Positions 44,316 through 52,720 are shown, numbered from the stretch's first letter. The stretch: DNA of 64,000 nt from Bradyrhizobium sp. CCGUVB1N3 (GCF_024199925.1 NZ_JANADR010000001.1:744001-808000); one strand, 5' to 3'. Program-made: numbers and translations. Notes: a model not told the origin generated them from the sequence alone.

Positions 44316-45977
44316 ATGAGCGGCCAGGCACGGATGGTGAAGGGGTCGGATCTGTTTGTCGCTGCTCTCGAGAATGAGGGCGTCGACCGAATCTTCGGCG
44401 TTCCCGGCGAGGAAAATCTCGACCTGGTCGAGTCCTTGCGCAACTCCAAGATCGAATTGATCCTGACCCGCCACGAGCAGGCCGCTGCCTTTATGGCCGC
44501 TACCCATGGACGGTTGACGGGCAAGCCCGGCGTTTGTCTCTCCACGCTCGGCCCGGGTGCGCTCAACCTGTCGACGGGAGCGGCCTATGCACATCTTGGC
44601 GCGATGCCGATGATCATGATCACCGGCCAGAAGGCGATCATGAGCAGCCGGCAGGCGCGCTTCCAGATCGTCGATGTCGTTGCGAGCATGAAGCCGCTCA
44701 CAAAACTGGCGCGGCAGATCGTCAGCGCGTCAAGCATTCCGACCGTGGTCCGCGACGCCTTCCGCGTTGCGATGGAGGAGAGGCCGGGGCCGGTGCATCT
44801 CGAACTGCCTGAGGACGTCGCGGGCGAAGAGGTGGCGTCCGTGCCGGTGGTCCCGGTGCATCCGATCGAGATTCCCGTCGCCCATCGCGCCGCGCTCGAT
44901 CGTGCCGCCGAGATGATTTTGGCGGCGAAACGGCCGCTGGTCATGATGGGCGCGGCGACCAGTCGGCCGCGGTCGACCCACGGCATCGCGAATTTCGTGC
45001 GGCGGACGCAGATCCCGTTCTTCACCACGCAAATGGGCAAGGGCACCGTTCCCGGCGGCACCAATCTCTATATGGGCACCGCGGCGTTGTCCGAGCGTGA
45101 CTATGTCCACGAGGCCATCGACGCCGCCGACCTGATCATCGCGATCGGCCACGACGCGATCGAGAAGCCGCCCTTCATCATGGGGCCGTCGGGCCCGAAG
45201 GTGATCCACGTCAGCTACACGCCGGCGAGCGTCGAGCAGGTCTATTTCCCCGATGCGGAGGTCGTCGGCGACGTCGGTCCGAGCCTCGAATTGCTGGCCG
45301 ACCGCCTCGAAGGCCGGCTGCCGGATGCCGGCGCGCTGCTGCCTTTGCGCGAGCAGATTCTCAGCCATATCGCCGATCGCGCGACTGAATCGCGCTGGCC
45401 GCCGACGCCGCAACGGATCGTGCACGACATCCGGCAGGTGATGCCGGAGAACGGCATCGTCGCGCTCGACAACGGCATGTACAAGATCTGGTTCGCACGC
45501 AACTACCGCACCAGGGTCGCCAACACGCTGCTGCTCGACAATGCGCTGGCGACGATGGGCGCCGGCCTGCCGTCGGCGATGATGGCCGCGATGTTGTATC
45601 CCGAGCGCCGTGTGCTCGCGGTCGCGGGCGATGGCGGCTTCATGATGAACAGCCAGGAGATGGAGACCGCTGTCCGGCTCAAGCTCAATCTCGTCGTGCT
45701 CATCCTTCAGGACAACGCCTACGGCATGATCCGGTGGAAGCAGGCGGTCGATCACTTTGCTGACTTTGGTCTTACTTTCGGCAATCCCGACTTCGTCCTG
45801 TACGCGAAATCCTACGGCGCCGAGGGCCATCGCATCGAGACGATCGACAGTTTCGTGCCGACGCTCGATGGCGCCTTCAGGAAGGGTGGCGTGCACCTGA
45901 TCTCGATCCCGATCGACTATTCGGAGAATGTGCGGGTGCTGGTCGATGAGCTCAGGGCCCGCGACAAGCAGACGTAG
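44316..45977 (+). CDS. Acetolactate-synthase-like thiamine diphosphate enzyme
   Basis: A 553-residue ThDP-dependent enzyme. The catalytic Glu is in LTRHEQAAAFMA (about residue 52), and the ThDP/Mg motif is AGDGGFMMNSQEMETAVRLKLNLVVLILQDNAYG (about residues 435-468). It resembles acetolactate synthase large subunits, but no regulatory subunit lies nearby and the two partner genes suggest another reaction. GAGGGGAGG precedes the ATG; an in-frame 27-codon extension is less likely. It is followed by a Lin0512 gene after 32 bases and a GNAT gene. Confidence 0.9.
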   Translation: MSGQARMVKGSDLFVAALENEGVDRIFGVPGEENLDLVESLRNSKIELILTRHEQAAAFMAATHGRLTGKPGVCLSTLGPGALNLSTGAAYAHLGAMPMIMITGQKAIMSSRQARFQIVDVVASMKPLTKLARQIVSASSIPTVVRDAFRVAMEERPGPVHLELPEDVAGEEVASVPVVPVHPIEIPVAHRAALDRAAEMILAAKRPLVMMGAATSRPRSTHGIANFVRRTQIPFFTTQMGKGTVPGGTNLYMGTAALSERDYVHEAIDAADLIIAIGHDAIEKPPFIMGPSGPKVIHVSYTPASVEQVYFPDAEVVGDVGPSLELLADRLEGRLPDAGALLPLREQILSHIADRATESRWPPTPQRIVHDIRQVMPENGIVALDNGMYKIWFARNYRTRVANTLLLDNALATMGAGLPSAMMAAMLYPERRVLAVAGDGGFMMNSQEMETAVRLKLNLVVLILQDNAYGMIRWKQAVDHFADFGLTFGNPDFVLYAKSYGAEGHRIETIDSFVPTLDGAFRKGGVHLISIPIDYSENVRVLVDELRARDKQT

Positions 45978-46009
45978 TTTCAAACATGGACTGAAAGCGA
46001 GGAATCGGA

Positions 46010-46351
46010 ATGACGCGCGTGCGCTGTATCACCGAGATGGGTATGGGCGTCGACGTCCATGGCAAGGACGCGACCAAGGCGGCCAGGCGCGCGGTGTCGG
46101 ATGCGATCAGGCATTCGAGCCTCGGATTCTTCCGCATGCTCGGCAAGACCGCCAACGACATGTTCGTCGACGTCACCATCTCGGTGCCGAATCCGGAAGC
46201 CGTCGACAAGGAGGCGGTGGCCAAGGAGCTGCCTTACGGCACTGTGACCGTCAATGCAGTGAAGGGCGGCCTCGAAATTCCGGCCGAGCAGGGCGGCGAC
46301 GCCATCATCATCGCCAATGCGGCCGTGATCGTGAGTCTCGATAAGGAATAG
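46010..46351 (+). CDS. Lin0512-family protein
   Basis: A 113-residue protein of a family known only by its Listeria founding member. The diagnostic opening is ITEMGMGVDVHGKDATKAARRAVSDAIRHSSL, followed by DMFVDVTISVPNPEAVDKEAVAKELPYGTVTV. It may be an oligomeric small enzyme or subunit. GCGAGGAATCGGA precedes the ATG. Co-transcription with the ThDP enzyme suggests a shared pathway, perhaps as an accessory subunit; not known. Confidence 0.9.
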   Translation: MTRVRCITEMGMGVDVHGKDATKAARRAVSDAIRHSSLGFFRMLGKTANDMFVDVTISVPNPEAVDKEAVAKELPYGTVTVNAVKGGLEIPAEQGGDAIIIANAAVIVSLDKE

Positions 46352-46356
46352 AGCCC

Positions 46357-47049
46357 GTGTCCGATTCCGATTTGGCGCTGCTGGACCGGCCGATCTGGAG
46401 CGCACTGACAACACGACAGCGGGATCTGGCGCAAGGCGGTGCGCGGGCGCTGCGCTATCCGTCGGCGATCGGGCCCTTCGCCGACGTGGTCGATCTGTCG
46501 CCAGCGAGCTATGCGGAGCTCGGCGAGTTGATGTTGCCGTCCGAATATGTCGCGCTTTTCACGCATGAGGCGGTGGCCGCGCCGGCGGGCCTCAAGGTGC
46601 TGCTGGCCGAGACGGGCGAGCAGATGATCGGCACGCCCTTCGAGAGCCCGCTTCACGGTGCCGAGATCGTCACGCTCGGGGTCGATGACGTTCCGGCGAT
46701 GGTGGCGTTGACCGCGTTGACCAAGCCCGGTCCGTTCAGCAAACGCACGCACGAGCTCGGAACGTTTCTCGGTATTCGCGTCGGTGGCGAACTGGTCGCG
46801 ATGGCCGGCGAACGGATGAAGCCCGGCAATTATACGGAGATGACGGCGATCTGCGTGCATCCCGATCACCGCGGACGCGGCTATGCGCAGGTGCTGCTTG
46901 GAGCGATCGCGCGCCATATCGTGGCGCGGGGCGACACTCCCTTCCTGCACGTGTTTTCCAACAACGCGTCGGCGATCGCGCTCTACCAGCGGCAGGGGAT
47001 GAGCATCCGCCGCCGCCTGCATGTTACCGTGCTTCAGAAGGAGGAATGA
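46357..47049 (+). CDS. GNAT N-acetyltransferase (FR47-like)
   Basis: A 230-residue acetyltransferase. The C-terminal GNAT core contains ICVHPDHRGRGYAQVLLGAIARHIVARG, with the acetyl-CoA loop RGRGYA, and ends LYQRQGMSIRRRLHVTVLQ. The N-terminal 100 residues are variable. A GTG start six bases after the upstream stop is used. Third gene of the ThDP/Lin0512 operon. Acceptor unknown. Confidence 0.88.
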   Translation: MSDSDLALLDRPIWSALTTRQRDLAQGGARALRYPSAIGPFADVVDLSPASYAELGELMLPSEYVALFTHEAVAAPAGLKVLLAETGEQMIGTPFESPLHGAEIVTLGVDDVPAMVALTALTKPGPFSKRTHELGTFLGIRVGGELVAMAGERMKPGNYTEMTAICVHPDHRGRGYAQVLLGAIARHIVARGDTPFLHVFSNNASAIALYQRQGMSIRRRLHVTVLQKEE

Positions 47050-47082
47050 GGCCCGGTGGCGCTTGCGACCCGGCTCCTTGGC

Positions 47083-47631
47083 TCAGGTCTTGTAGTCAAC
47101 GAGCAGCGAGCTCGACGCAGAGGAGGACGATGCGTTGCCGCTGGAGCTGTAGGAGGTCGACTGGCTGGTCGCATTCTGAAGCAGTGCGATCAGCTCCTTC
47201 ATGAGGTCAGCGGTGCTGGTGGAGGACGAGCTGGACGAGGAGCTGTCGGTGCTGCTCGTGCTCGACGTCGAGCTCGAACTGTCGCTGCTGCCGTCCGGAG
47301 GCGGAGGCGGAGCGCCGGCTCCGTTGGAGAACGTGTTGGCGAACACATTTTTCAGCTCATCCGCCTGGTCGCTGGTCAGCTTGCCGCTCGACACCTCGTT
47401 CTGGATGAGATCGTCAATTTTCGACTGCATCTCGTCGGGCGAAGGCGGTGTCGAGGAGCTCGAGCTGGAGCTGCTGCTCTTCATCGCGGAATCGATGTCG
47501 TCGAGCGCGGACGAGAGTGCAGACTCGTCGCTCGAGCTGATCGTGCCCGCGGAGACTTCCTTGGTGAGCTCGCTCTTGAGCATGTCGAGCGGAGAATAAC
47601 TACTGGTCGAGGTCGCAGAGATTGAGGTCAT
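47083..47631 (-). CDS. Serine-rich low-complexity protein, 182 residues
   Basis: Dominated by long serine tracts (residues 52-60 and 132-139 are uninterrupted Ser). Between them are two ordered helical segments of similar form, ELTKEVSAGTISSSDESALSSALDDID and LIQNEVSSGKLTSDQADELKNVFANTF, which look like a duplicated EF-hand-like or SHOCT-like unit. No signal peptide or membrane helix. Could be an exported or surface protein given the Ser/Thr/Pro linkers; no family recognised. The antisense frame is long only because Ser codons read as Glu/Leu/Ala on the other strand. Confidence 0.7.
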   Translation of the reverse strand: MTSISATSTSSYSPLDMLKSELTKEVSAGTISSSDESALSSALDDIDSAMKSSSSSSSSSTPPSPDEMQSKIDDLIQNEVSSGKLTSDQADELKNVFANTFSNGAGAPPPPPDGSSDSSSSTSSTSSTDSSSSSSSSTSTADLMKELIALLQNATSQSTSYSSSGNASSSSASSSLLVDYKT

Positions 47632-47887
47632 TGCCGGTCACCCGTGGTTGAATTGAGATACGCCTAACATGGGTGTGAGGCTAAAGGTCGCGCCCTTAAC
47701 GGGGGCTTGCCCAGGTGTTGCCAGGATGGTTGCGGGGCTTTTCGTTGTGTTGCTCGCAGCCGGATGAACACGCGGCGAAACAAAAATGTCGGCGCTCGCG
47801 TGCGCAGGCGCCGGTTCGAAGGAAGGGCTTTCCTGCCTGGGATTCGGCGTTATATCCATTTCAACCAGCTCAGGGAGGCAGCAGCAG

Positions 47888-49072
47888 ATGGACGCCAGGA
47901 CACGTGATTTTTCCGCCGCACGGACGGCGATGCAGCGCTACGTCGATCAGGAGATCGTCGCCGGCGTATCCTGGGCGGTGCTGCGCGGGCGCGATGTGGT
48001 CGATCAGCAATGTGTAGGGCTGGCCGATCGCGAGGCGAACGTCGCGCTCAAGCCAGATCATATCTTCCGAGCCTTCTCCAACACCAAGATCATCGTCACC
48101 TGCGCGATCATGCTGCTGGTGGAGGAAGGTCGCATCGGCCTTGATGACCCCGTCGAAAAGTTCCTGCCGCAGCTCGGCAATCGCAAGGTGCTGAAGCAGG
48201 GGGCAACGAGCCTGGCCGATGCCGAGCCGACGCGCAGCCCGATTACGATCCGCCAGTTGCTGACGCATACCTCGGGCCTGAGCTACGGGATATTCGATCC
48301 CGGCACGGTGCTGTTCAAGGGCTACAACGAGGCGCGCGTCCTCAATCCGCTGACGCCGCTGAGCGACATGATCGACGGGCTCGCCGAGCTGCCGCTGTCC
48401 TATCATCCCGGCACGGGATGGGAATATTCGGTTGCCACCGACGTGCTCGGCCGCGTCGTGGAGGTCGTTTCCGGCAAGCCGCTCGATGTCTTCCTCAAGG
48501 CGCGCATCTTCGATCCCCTCGGAATGGTCGATACCGGCTTCCACGTGCCCGAAGCGGAGCTGGGCAGGCTGGTGGCCTATTATCGCGGCGCGGACGTGCT
48601 CGATCCGATGAAGCCGGGCCTGTGGCGCAATGACGATCAACCCTATCCGCAAGCCTGGCGCAGGCCGTTTCCGCGCCTGTCCGGCGGCGGCGGGCTGGTC
48701 TCGACCCTACCGGACATGCTCGCTTTCGTGCGAAGCCTGCTGCCGGGCGGCGATATGCTGCTGAAGCCGGAGACGCTGCGGCAGATGATGACGAACCAGC
48801 TTCCGGACGGAATGACCATCCGCTTCGCCACGCTCGGTCCGATCCCCGGCAAGGGCTTCGGGCTCGGCGGCGCCGTCACTTTCGCGCCGACGCCTTTCGA
48901 TCCCCAAAATTCGACTGGCGAATTCCAGTGGGGCGGTATCGCCGGCACGCATTGGTGGATATGCCCGGCGGCCAATACGGCCGGCGTGCTGATGGCGCAG
49001 CGCGCGATGGGCTTCTGGAATCCGTTCTTCTTCGAATTCAAGCGGTTGGCGTTCCAGGCTATTGGCGCCTGA
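47888..49072 (+). CDS. Serine hydrolase of the beta-lactamase/class C family
   Basis: A 394-residue penicillin-binding-protein-like esterase or peptidase. The SxxK motif is Ser64-N-T-Lys67 in RAFSNTKI. The second motif, normally YxN, reads Tyr-Ser-Val in GWEYSVATD, so the third residue is lost. HTSGLSYG and GGGGLVSTLPDMLAF are typical. No signal peptide is apparent, so it is probably cytoplasmic, where many family esterases work. GGGAGG precedes the ATG. Substrate unknown; the YxN change does not exclude activity in esterase members. Confidence 0.88.
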   Translation: MDARTRDFSAARTAMQRYVDQEIVAGVSWAVLRGRDVVDQQCVGLADREANVALKPDHIFRAFSNTKIIVTCAIMLLVEEGRIGLDDPVEKFLPQLGNRKVLKQGATSLADAEPTRSPITIRQLLTHTSGLSYGIFDPGTVLFKGYNEARVLNPLTPLSDMIDGLAELPLSYHPGTGWEYSVATDVLGRVVEVVSGKPLDVFLKARIFDPLGMVDTGFHVPEAELGRLVAYYRGADVLDPMKPGLWRNDDQPYPQAWRRPFPRLSGGGGLVSTLPDMLAFVRSLLPGGDMLLKPETLRQMMTNQLPDGMTIRFATLGPIPGKGFGLGGAVTFAPTPFDPQNSTGEFQWGGIAGTHWWICPAANTAGVLMAQRAMGFWNPFFFEFKRLAFQAIGA

Positions 49073-49182
49073 CCGGCGGAGAGGCGGAGAAAAAAACTGC
49101 CGGCCGCGCGAATCCTTTTCGCTCCTCACGTCCTCTTCACTGTATCGAGGCATCCCGCCTCGACATCGTGTCGGAGGATTTG

Positions 49183-49392
49183 ATGGCGTTTTACAGGAAG
49201 AACATCGGCGGTCTGCATCAGGCGATGCGGGTCGCGCTCGGGGGAGCGGTTGCGATCGCTGCATTCGTATATCTGTCGGGTGCGGTGGCGTGGCTGGTCG
49301 CCGTCAGCGGCGTCGGCTTTGCGCTCACCGGGCTCGTCGGCTATTGCCCGATGTGCGCGATGGCCGGCATCGGACGCGGAGGCGCCTCGTGA
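49183..49392 (+). CDS. DUF2892-family small membrane protein
   Basis: A 69-residue inner-membrane protein. Two hydrophobic helices (ALGGAVAIAAFVYLSG and VAWLVAVSGVGFALTGLVGY) end in CPMCAMAGIGRG, the family's Cys pair near the C-terminus. GGAGG sits before the ATG. Its last four bases overlap the GTG of the sigma-factor gene, so the two are translated together. A redox-sensing or anti-sigma-like role is possible but only inferred from this coupling. Confidence 0.85.
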   Translation: MAFYRKNIGGLHQAMRVALGGAVAIAAFVYLSGAVAWLVAVSGVGFALTGLVGYCPMCAMAGIGRGGAS

Positions 49393-49910
49393 GCGCGGCC
49401 GCGATCTCGCCAAAACTGTTCGAGGCGGCGCGGCTCGGCGATCAGCACGCGATCGTCCGGTTGCTCGAGACGGCGCAGCCGGACATCCGCCGCTACGCGC
49501 GCGCGACCTGTCGCAGCTCGGCGGATGCCGAGGATGCGGCGCAAGAAGCGTTGTGGATCCTGTTCCGGCATGTCGGCACGATCCGCACGCTGCTGTCATT
49601 GTCAGCCTGGCTGTTCGCCGTGGTCCGTCGCGAATGTCTGCGCCTTGCGCGCAGGGCCGGGCTTGTCGTACCGGCCGAAGAGGACGAGGCTGAGGCGGCG
49701 CTGTTGTCACGGCCGGAGGCTGACCTGCGGCTGGACGTCGCGGCCGCGCTCGAGGCGCTGCCCCCGCATTACCGCGATGTCGCGCTGATGCGCGACATCC
49801 GGGAAATGACCATCGAGGAGATCGCTGCAGCACTCGGTGCCTCCCGGCCGACGGTGAAGGCACGGTTGCATCGCGCCCGCGCCCTGATGCGCGAATATCT
49901 GACGAGATGA
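49389..49910 (+). CDS. ECF-type RNA polymerase sigma factor
   Basis: A 173-residue sigma-70-family factor. Region 2 includes RRYARATCRSSADAEDAAQEALWILFRHVG (the DAEDAAQEA signature) and region 4 includes ALPPHYRDVALMRDIREMTIEEIAAALGASRPTVKARLHRARALMREYL. No additional C-terminal domain, so not the ECF41 type. No classical anti-sigma gene is adjacent. Start is GTG, overlapping the upstream stop as GTGA. An AhpD-like gene follows three bases after the stop. Confidence 0.92.
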   Translation: MSAAAISPKLFEAARLGDQHAIVRLLETAQPDIRRYARATCRSSADAEDAAQEALWILFRHVGTIRTLLSLSAWLFAVVRRECLRLARRAGLVVPAEEDEAEAALLSRPEADLRLDVAAALEALPPHYRDVALMRDIREMTIEEIAAALGASRPTVKARLHRARALMREYLTR

Positions 49911-49913
49911 GAC

Positions 49914-50261
49914 ATGACGGATTACCAAACCCCTGACGATCTGAAATCGATTCCGGCCTTCGTGGCACTGGCGCGGGTCGAGGCCAACGCCTTCCTGGCG
50001 TTCAACCATGCGGTCGAGCGCACGGACGGATTGATCCCGCCGAAATATCGCGAACTTATCTCGCTCGCCGTCGCGCTCACCACGCAGTGCGCCTATTGCC
50101 TCGACGTGCATACGACGGCTGCCGCGAAGGCCGGTGCAACGCGCGAGGAGGTGGCGGAAGCCGCACTCATCGCGGCAGCGGTGCGGGCCGGCGGTACGCT
50201 TGGGCACGCGCTGCTCGCGCAGCGTCTGTTCGAGCGCAATCGAAGCGAGAGAGCATCATAG
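49914..50261 (+). CDS. Carboxymuconolactone decarboxylase/AhpD-family protein
   Basis: A 115-residue helical protein with the redox motif Cys59-Ala-Tyr-Cys62 and His66 (QCAYCLDVHTTAAAKAGAT), as in alkylhydroperoxidase AhpD. It is therefore more likely a thiol peroxidase/oxidoreductase than a decarboxylase. Third gene of the DUF2892/sigma operon, so it is a likely target or sensor of that sigma factor. The start lies 3 bases after the sigma stop. Confidence 0.9.
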   Translation: MTDYQTPDDLKSIPAFVALARVEANAFLAFNHAVERTDGLIPPKYRELISLAVALTTQCAYCLDVHTTAAAKAGATREEVAEAALIAAAVRAGGTLGHALLAQRLFERNRSERAS

Positions 50262-50270
50262 ATAGTGCGA

Positions 50271-50291
50271 GCGGGAGGAATTGCCTCCCGC
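50271..50291. terminator. Hairpin between the convergent AhpD-like and RtcB genes
   Basis: GCGGGAGG and CCTCCCGC form a perfect 8-bp stem with a five-base loop. It lies 9 bases after one stop codon and 12 before the other, so it can serve both transcripts, although T-runs are short. Confidence 0.6.
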
Positions 50292-50303
50292 CCGTCATTT
50301 GCG

Positions 50304-51644
50304 TCAGTCCTTCCAAGGATCGAACTCGCCTTCGCCGGCCATGGCGACGGCGAAGGGCCGCAGCGTGTGCAGCACCTTGACCGTGCCGGCGTGCTGCGCG
50401 AGCACGTCGGGCAGGCGCCGATAGGCCATCGGGCTTTCATCGAGGTCGGCACCGATCAGGGTGACGCCACGCTCGTTCAGCCAGCGATCCATCTCGACGC
50501 GGGTGAAGCGCCGCTTCGCCTCCTTGCGTCCGAACAGGCGGCCGGCGCCGTGGACGGTCGAGTAGAGCGAAGCCTTCGCTTCAGGACTGTCGACACCTTC
50601 GAGGATGACGGCGTCGTCGCCCATGGAGCCGCCGACAAATCCCTTCTGGCCAGGGAATGCCGGCGTCGCGCCCTTGCGCACCACCCACAGATCCCGGCCG
50701 TTGTGCGTCTCGCGCCAGGCATAGTTGTGGTGGTTGTGGATGCGTTCGGTGACGCTGCCGCCGATGATCTGGCGGACGCGCTCCACGACCCACTCGCGGC
50801 CTGCATAGGCGTAACGCCCGGCGAGCTGCATCGCCGCGATGTAGCGGCGGCCGAGCTCGGAGTCCTCGTCGACGACGGCGGGCGGGACGTTCATGCCGTC
50901 CTTGCCGCCGGCGGCCTTGAGGTAGCGCGTCGCCGAGGTATGCCCGAGACCGCGGCTGCCGAAATGGACGCCGATCCAGACAAAACCGTCCTCGTCGCGC
51001 ATCAGGTCGACATAGTGGTTGCCGGACCCGACCGTCCCGAGCTGGGCGACGGCCTTTTGCCGATAGGCCTCCATGTCGCTCTCGCGCCACGCGTCGCCAT
51101 CGTCGAACAGCTTGTGCTCGGCGCGCTCGGCATTGGCCCGGCCGATCCCGAAGGAGATCGTCTTCGCGACGTCGCGGATGATCGTGGGCACGATACCTGC
51201 GATGTCGTCGAAACGCGTGTCGAGACGCGCGGCCATGTTGCCGCAGCCGATGTCGAAGCCGACGCCGGAGATGCTGATCTGCTTCTCATAGGCGATGACT
51301 CCGCCGACCGGTTGGGCGTAGCCGAGATGACCGTCCGCGCAGATCACGCCGGACACGACGTTGCCGATCGCCATGCAGTTGCGCATCTGCGCCACGGTCG
51401 CCTCATCGTGCTCGCCGAAGATCTTCAGCGGCGCATTCTGGAAGCGCGGCTCCTGCGGGCGAAGGTTGACGATCTCGCTTGCGGCCGCGTTGGCCTCGCG
51501 TGCCAGATGTACTTTACGCGCGGAGTCGCGGTAGAGGCACCAGGCAGGCTGGCCGCGTCCTTCGCCGACGCGCGAATCCGGATCGACGCCGGCGGCGAGG
51601 CACAGTTCGCGGGCACGTTCCTGGTAGGGATCGGGTCGTCGCAT
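50304..51644 (-). CDS. rtcB: RNA-splicing ligase RtcB
   Basis: A 446-residue GTP- and Mn-dependent ligase that seals RNA 2',3'-cyclic-phosphate or 3'-phosphate ends to 5'-OH ends. All active-site motifs are present: D131-IGC134-GN, GSGNH210-Y, GVHFGSRGLGH (His227), HNHHN (303-307) and the guanylylated His in TVHGAGR (His365). AGTAGGAGC precedes the ATG giving MRRPDPY; a longer frame with 17 more codons is less likely. A Ro60 gene lies on the same strand about 2 kb away with Y-RNA-like units upstream of it, so RNA repair or tRNA healing is the likely role. Confidence 0.94.
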   Translation of the reverse strand: MRRPDPYQERARELCLAAGVDPDSRVGEGRGQPAWCLYRDSARKVHLAREANAAASEIVNLRPQEPRFQNAPLKIFGEHDEATVAQMRNCMAIGNVVSGVICADGHLGYAQPVGGVIAYEKQISISGVGFDIGCGNMAARLDTRFDDIAGIVPTIIRDVAKTISFGIGRANAERAEHKLFDDGDAWRESDMEAYRQKAVAQLGTVGSGNHYVDLMRDEDGFVWIGVHFGSRGLGHTSATRYLKAAGGKDGMNVPPAVVDEDSELGRRYIAAMQLAGRYAYAGREWVVERVRQIIGGSVTERIHNHHNYAWRETHNGRDLWVVRKGATPAFPGQKGFVGGSMGDDAVILEGVDSPEAKASLYSTVHGAGRLFGRKEAKRRFTRVEMDRWLNERGVTLIGADLDESPMAYRRLPDVLAQHAGTVKVLHTLRPFAVAMAGEGEFDPWKD

Positions 51645-51748
51645 GGTCTTGCTCCTACTTCGTTCCGCGCGCGCTGTCTGGCTCGCACGGGGCATTGCCG
51701 GCTAGCTCGAGTTGCCCGGAGCTGCCGGAACTTCGTCAAAAATAATTA

Positions 51749-51799
51749 AACCGGTCGGTTGACAATCGATCCCGGGCGCTTATGTTAAACCACATGGTT
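51749..51799 (+). promoter_or_regulatory. Sigma-70 promoter and two operator palindromes of the ArsR gene
   Basis: TTGACA (51759-51764) and TATGTT (51781-51786) are separated by 16 bases. AACCGGTCGGTT (51749-51760) overlaps the -35 and AACCACATGGTT (51788-51799) overlaps the transcription start. Their similar AACC...GGTT form suggests one repressor, the ArsR protein encoded next. The predicted transcript begins at or within a base or two of the ATG at 51794. Confidence 0.7.
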
Positions 51800-52141
51800 G
51801 AACAATTCTCGCATCTCGACGCCGTTTTTCACGCCCTCGCGGATCCGACGCGGCGGGCAATGCTTGGTCATCTGGCGGAACGGGAGCTCACGATCGGGGA
51901 GCTCGCGACACCGTTCAGCATGAGTTTCGCGGGCGCCTCGAAGCACGTTCGGGTGCTGGAGAATGCAGGCCTCGTCACACGCACGATCCGCGGCCGTACC
52001 CATCTGTGTCGGCTGCAAGCCGCACGGCTCGCGGAAGCCGATGCCTGGCTGCGACGTTACGAACGCTTCTGGAATGACAGACTCGACTCGTTGGAGACGC
52101 TGCTGCGCGCTGAAGACGAGGCGCAGGCAAAAAAGAAGTGA
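51794..52141 (+). CDS. ArsR-family (SRPBCC-associated) transcriptional regulator
   Basis: A 115-residue winged-helix repressor: FHALADPTRRAMLGHLAERELTIGELATPFSMSFAGASKHVRVLENAGLVTRTIRGR. No metal-binding CxC motif is visible, as usual for ArsR proteins encoded beside SRPBCC genes. I chose ATG 51794: the ATG at 51782 lies inside the -10 element. This implies a leaderless mRNA. It overlaps the start region of the SRPBCC gene and forms one operon with it. Confidence 0.9.
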   Translation: MVEQFSHLDAVFHALADPTRRAMLGHLAERELTIGELATPFSMSFAGASKHVRVLENAGLVTRTIRGRTHLCRLQAARLAEADAWLRRYERFWNDRLDSLETLLRAEDEAQAKKK

Positions 52142-52152
52142 GGAGCAGAACG

Positions 52153-52686
52153 ATGGATGCAAAGACCAAGCCCGATGCCTATGGCGAACTGATCGAACCG
52201 ACGACGCTGAAGCTTCAGCGTCTGCTGCCCGGACCGATCGAGCGTGTCTGGGCCTATCTCACCGACAGCGACCTTCGCCGCAAATGGCTGGCGGCGGGCG
52301 CGATGGAGATGAGGGGCGGTGCACCCTTCGAGTTCGTCTGGCGCAACGATGAACTCAACGATCCCCCAAGCAGGCGCCCGGCCGGTTTTCCCGAAGAGCA
52401 TCGGATGCAGAGCCGGATCACCGAGTGCGATCCGCCGCGAAAGCTTTCGATTGCCTGGAGCAACAGCGGCGACGTGACCTTCGAACTGGAGCCGAAGGGA
52501 AAGGGCGTGGTGCTCACCGTGATCCATCGTCGTTTGCCCGACCGCCCGACCATGCTCAAGGTCAGCGCCGGCTGGCACATGCATCTCGACATTCTGGTCG
52601 CGCGCATCTCCGGCGAGGAGCCGGCACCGTTCTGGGATGGCTGGGCTCGGCTTCAGCAGGACTACGACCGGCGGCTGCCGGCCTGA
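52153..52686 (+). CDS. SRPBCC-family (AHSA1-like) protein
   Basis: A 177-residue START/Bet v1-fold protein: RLLPGPIERVWAYLTDSDLRRKWLAAG, then a beta-sheet stretch and GWHMHLDILVARISGEEPAPFWDGWARLQQDYDRRL. These bind hydrophobic ligands in a cavity. GAGGAG precedes the ATG. Operon with the ArsR regulator, DUF899 protein and a membrane protein. Confidence 0.9.
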   Translation: MDAKTKPDAYGELIEPTTLKLQRLLPGPIERVWAYLTDSDLRRKWLAAGAMEMRGGAPFEFVWRNDELNDPPSRRPAGFPEEHRMQSRITECDPPRKLSIAWSNSGDVTFELEPKGKGVVLTVIHRRLPDRPTMLKVSAGWHMHLDILVARISGEEPAPFWDGWARLQQDYDRRLPA

Positions 52687-52720
52687 CAGAACGCCCCAAA
52701 CAACAAACAGGAGGTTAGCT

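Noticed and set aside
47056..47625. Long plus-strand frames opposite the serine-rich gene
   Set aside because: Rich in Glu/Leu/Val or Arg/Gly because they read serine codons antisense; the minus-strand frame has coherent helical segments.
49389..49910. ECF41-type sigma factor (often paired with carboxymuconolactone decarboxylase genes)
   Set aside because: The protein ends after region 4 and lacks the C-terminal SnoaL-like extension that defines ECF41.
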